64,000 bases of DNA from positions 186,001 through 250,000 of the forward strand of contig NZ_JBHLWM010000003.1 of the NCBI RefSeq assembly GCF_042432815.1, written 5' to 3'. The position numbers were made by a program, and so were the translations under genes. The DNA is from Rhodopseudomonas telluris. GTDB taxonomy: Bacteria > Pseudomonadota > Alphaproteobacteria > Rhizobiales > Xanthobacteraceae. The notes under the pieces are model-generated. The model saw nothing but the letters and a program-made list of their open reading frames with translations, did not search any database and was not told the origin of the DNA. This document shows positions 62,829-64,000 of this stretch, piece by piece; the stretch's first letter is position 1; the number at the start of each line of letters is the position of its first letter.

Positions 62829-64000
62829 ATGAACAAGCTCGAAAATCCGCTGCTGAACGACGTCGCCGGCCCCGCGCCGCGGCACAAAACCACCCAGGTC
62901 ATGGTCGGCGACATCGCCGTCGGCGGCGGCGCGCCAATCGTCGTGCAGTCGATGACCAACACCGATACGGCGGATATCGAAGGCACCATCAAGCAGGTCG
63001 CAGCGCTGGCGCGCGCCGGCTCCGAAATGGTCCGGATCACGGTCGACCGCGAAGAGGCCGCCGCGGCCGTCCCGCATATCCGCGACGGCCTGCGCAAGCT
63101 CGGCCTGACCACGCCGCTGATCGGCGACTTCCATTACATCGGCCACAAGCTGTTGGCCGAATACCCGGCCTGCGCCGAGGCGCTCGACAAGTACCGGATC
63201 AACCCGGGCAACGTGGGCTTCAAGGCCAAGCGCGACACGCAATTCGCCGACATCGTCGAGATTGCCATCAAGAACAACAAGGCGGTCCGGATCGGCGCCA
63301 ATTGGGGCTCGCTCGACCAGGAGCTGCTGACCCGGCTGATGGACGAGAACGCCGCCTCGGCCAATCCGCGCGACGTCCGCGCCGTCACCCGCGAGGCGAT
63401 GGTGCAGTCCGCGCTGCTGTCGGCCGCCCGCGCCGAAGAGATCGGCCTGCCCAAGACCAAGATGATCCTGTCCGCCAAGGTCTCGGCCGTGCAGGACCTG
63501 ATCGCGGTGTACCAGGACCTCGCCGCCCGCTCCGACTACGCCATCCATCTCGGCCTGACCGAGGCCGGCATGGGCAGCAAGGGCATCGTCGCCTCCTCGG
63601 CTGCGCTCGGCATTCTGCTGCAGCAGGGCATCGGCGACACCATCCGGATTTCGCTGACGCCGGAGCCCGGCGGCGATCGCACCAAGGAGGTGCAGGTCGC
63701 GCAGGAACTGCTGCAGACCATGGGCTTCCGCACCTTCGTGCCGCTGGTCGCCGCCTGCCCGGGCTGCGGCCGCACCACCTCGACGACGTTCCAGGAACTG
63801 GCGCGCTCGATCCAGGACTTCATCCGCGACGAGATGCCGACCTGGCGCAGCCAGTATCCGGGCGTCGAGAACCTCAACGTCGCGGTGATGGGCTGCATCG
63901 TCAACGGCCCGGGCGAGAGCAAGCACGCCAATATCGGCATTTCGCTGCCCGGCACCGGCGAAACCCCGGCCGCGCCGGTGTTCGTCGATGGCGAGAAATT
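62829..64000 (+). CDS. ispG: 4-hydroxy-3-methylbut-2-en-1-yl diphosphate synthase (partial)
   Basis: IspG/GcpE of the MEP isoprenoid pathway, converting MEcPP to HMBPP with a [4Fe-4S] cluster. The 390 visible residues run from MNKLENPLLNDVAG; VVQSMTNTDTADIEGT, KYRINPGNVGFKAKRD and the cluster cysteines in CPGCGRTTSTT and MGCIVNGPGE are present. The last residues of the protein (perhaps 40-50) are cut by the window end. ATG 62829 is the natural start. Confidence 0.96.
   Translation, partial: MNKLENPLLNDVAGPAPRHKTTQVMVGDIAVGGGAPIVVQSMTNTDTADIEGTIKQVAALARAGSEMVRITVDREEAAAAVPHIRDGLRKLGLTTPLIGDFHYIGHKLLAEYPACAEALDKYRINPGNVGFKAKRDTQFADIVEIAIKNNKAVRIGANWGSLDQELLTRLMDENAASANPRDVRAVTREAMVQSALLSAARAEEIGLPKTKMILSAKVSAVQDLIAVYQDLAARSDYAIHLGLTEAGMGSKGIVASSAALGILLQQGIGDTIRISLTPEPGGDRTKEVQVAQELLQTMGFRTFVPLVAACPGCGRTTSTTFQELARSIQDFIRDEMPTWRSQYPGVENLNVAVMGCIVNGPGESKHANIGISLPGTGETPAAPVFVDGEK

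Overview
The window is about 64 kb of gene-dense, GC-rich chromosome from an alphaproteobacterium. The gene content fits the Bradyrhizobium/Rhodopseudomonas group (Nitrobacteraceae), most likely a Rhodopseudomonas palustris-like strain. This placement is inferred from CobST cobaltochelatase, a CarD/FdxA/Suv3-like helicase cluster, a 3-oxoadipyl-CoA thiolase, an Omp25-type outer-membrane barrel, and families of long imperfect palindromes (GTCATTGCGAGG...CGCAATGAC) that fill many intergenic gaps. I see no prophage, transposase, CRISPR array or rRNA. One tRNA gene, tRNA-Arg(CCT), is present.

Left part (1-22 kb): an SsuABC/TauABC-like transport operon (permease cut by the window edge) runs divergently from a creatininase-family hydrolase. 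Next come an unusual two-barrel porin, a membrane-anchored glutamate-synthase-like FMN enzyme, and a tightly coupled ATP-grasp ligase plus FolC-like Mur ligase. After an MDR oxidoreductase, tRNA-Arg and two small envelope/stress genes there is an acyl-CoA catabolic cluster (SDR, two acyl-CoA dehydrogenases, crotonase). A lipoprotein L,D-transpeptidase, accA, a cytochrome b561 and xerD follow.

Middle (22-45 kb): aroK-aroB and a CNNM/CorC-type membrane protein, BolA, a J-domain protein, DedA, cobS and cobT, a Tat-exported phytase-like esterase, and a large hybrid sensor kinase. Then rpmB (L28), a DUF3108 protein, a Suv3-like helicase with a long disordered tail, an S4 RNA-binding protein, 7Fe ferredoxin fdxA, a CarD regulator with a histone-H1-like N-terminus, and two secreted lipoproteins (M48 peptidase, thermonuclease).

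Right part (45-64 kb): an orphan branched-chain-amino-acid-type binding protein, a crotonase and a VOC protein, secA, a periplasmic parvulin PPIase, mutS, and pcaF. An AT-rich orphan membrane protein lies between repeat remnants. A MarR-EmrA-EmrB efflux operon with a clear operator palindrome, a Zur-type regulator, an EamA exporter and ispG (cut by the window end) complete the window.

Most of the window is ordinary housekeeping. The least explained items are the ATP-grasp/FolC-like pair (7784-10084), which looks like a split, cyanophycin-synthetase-like ligase system; the double-barrel porin; the AT-rich orphan at 57161-57724; and a repeat-like segment that appears to be translated at the N-terminus of the Tat protein at 30850.
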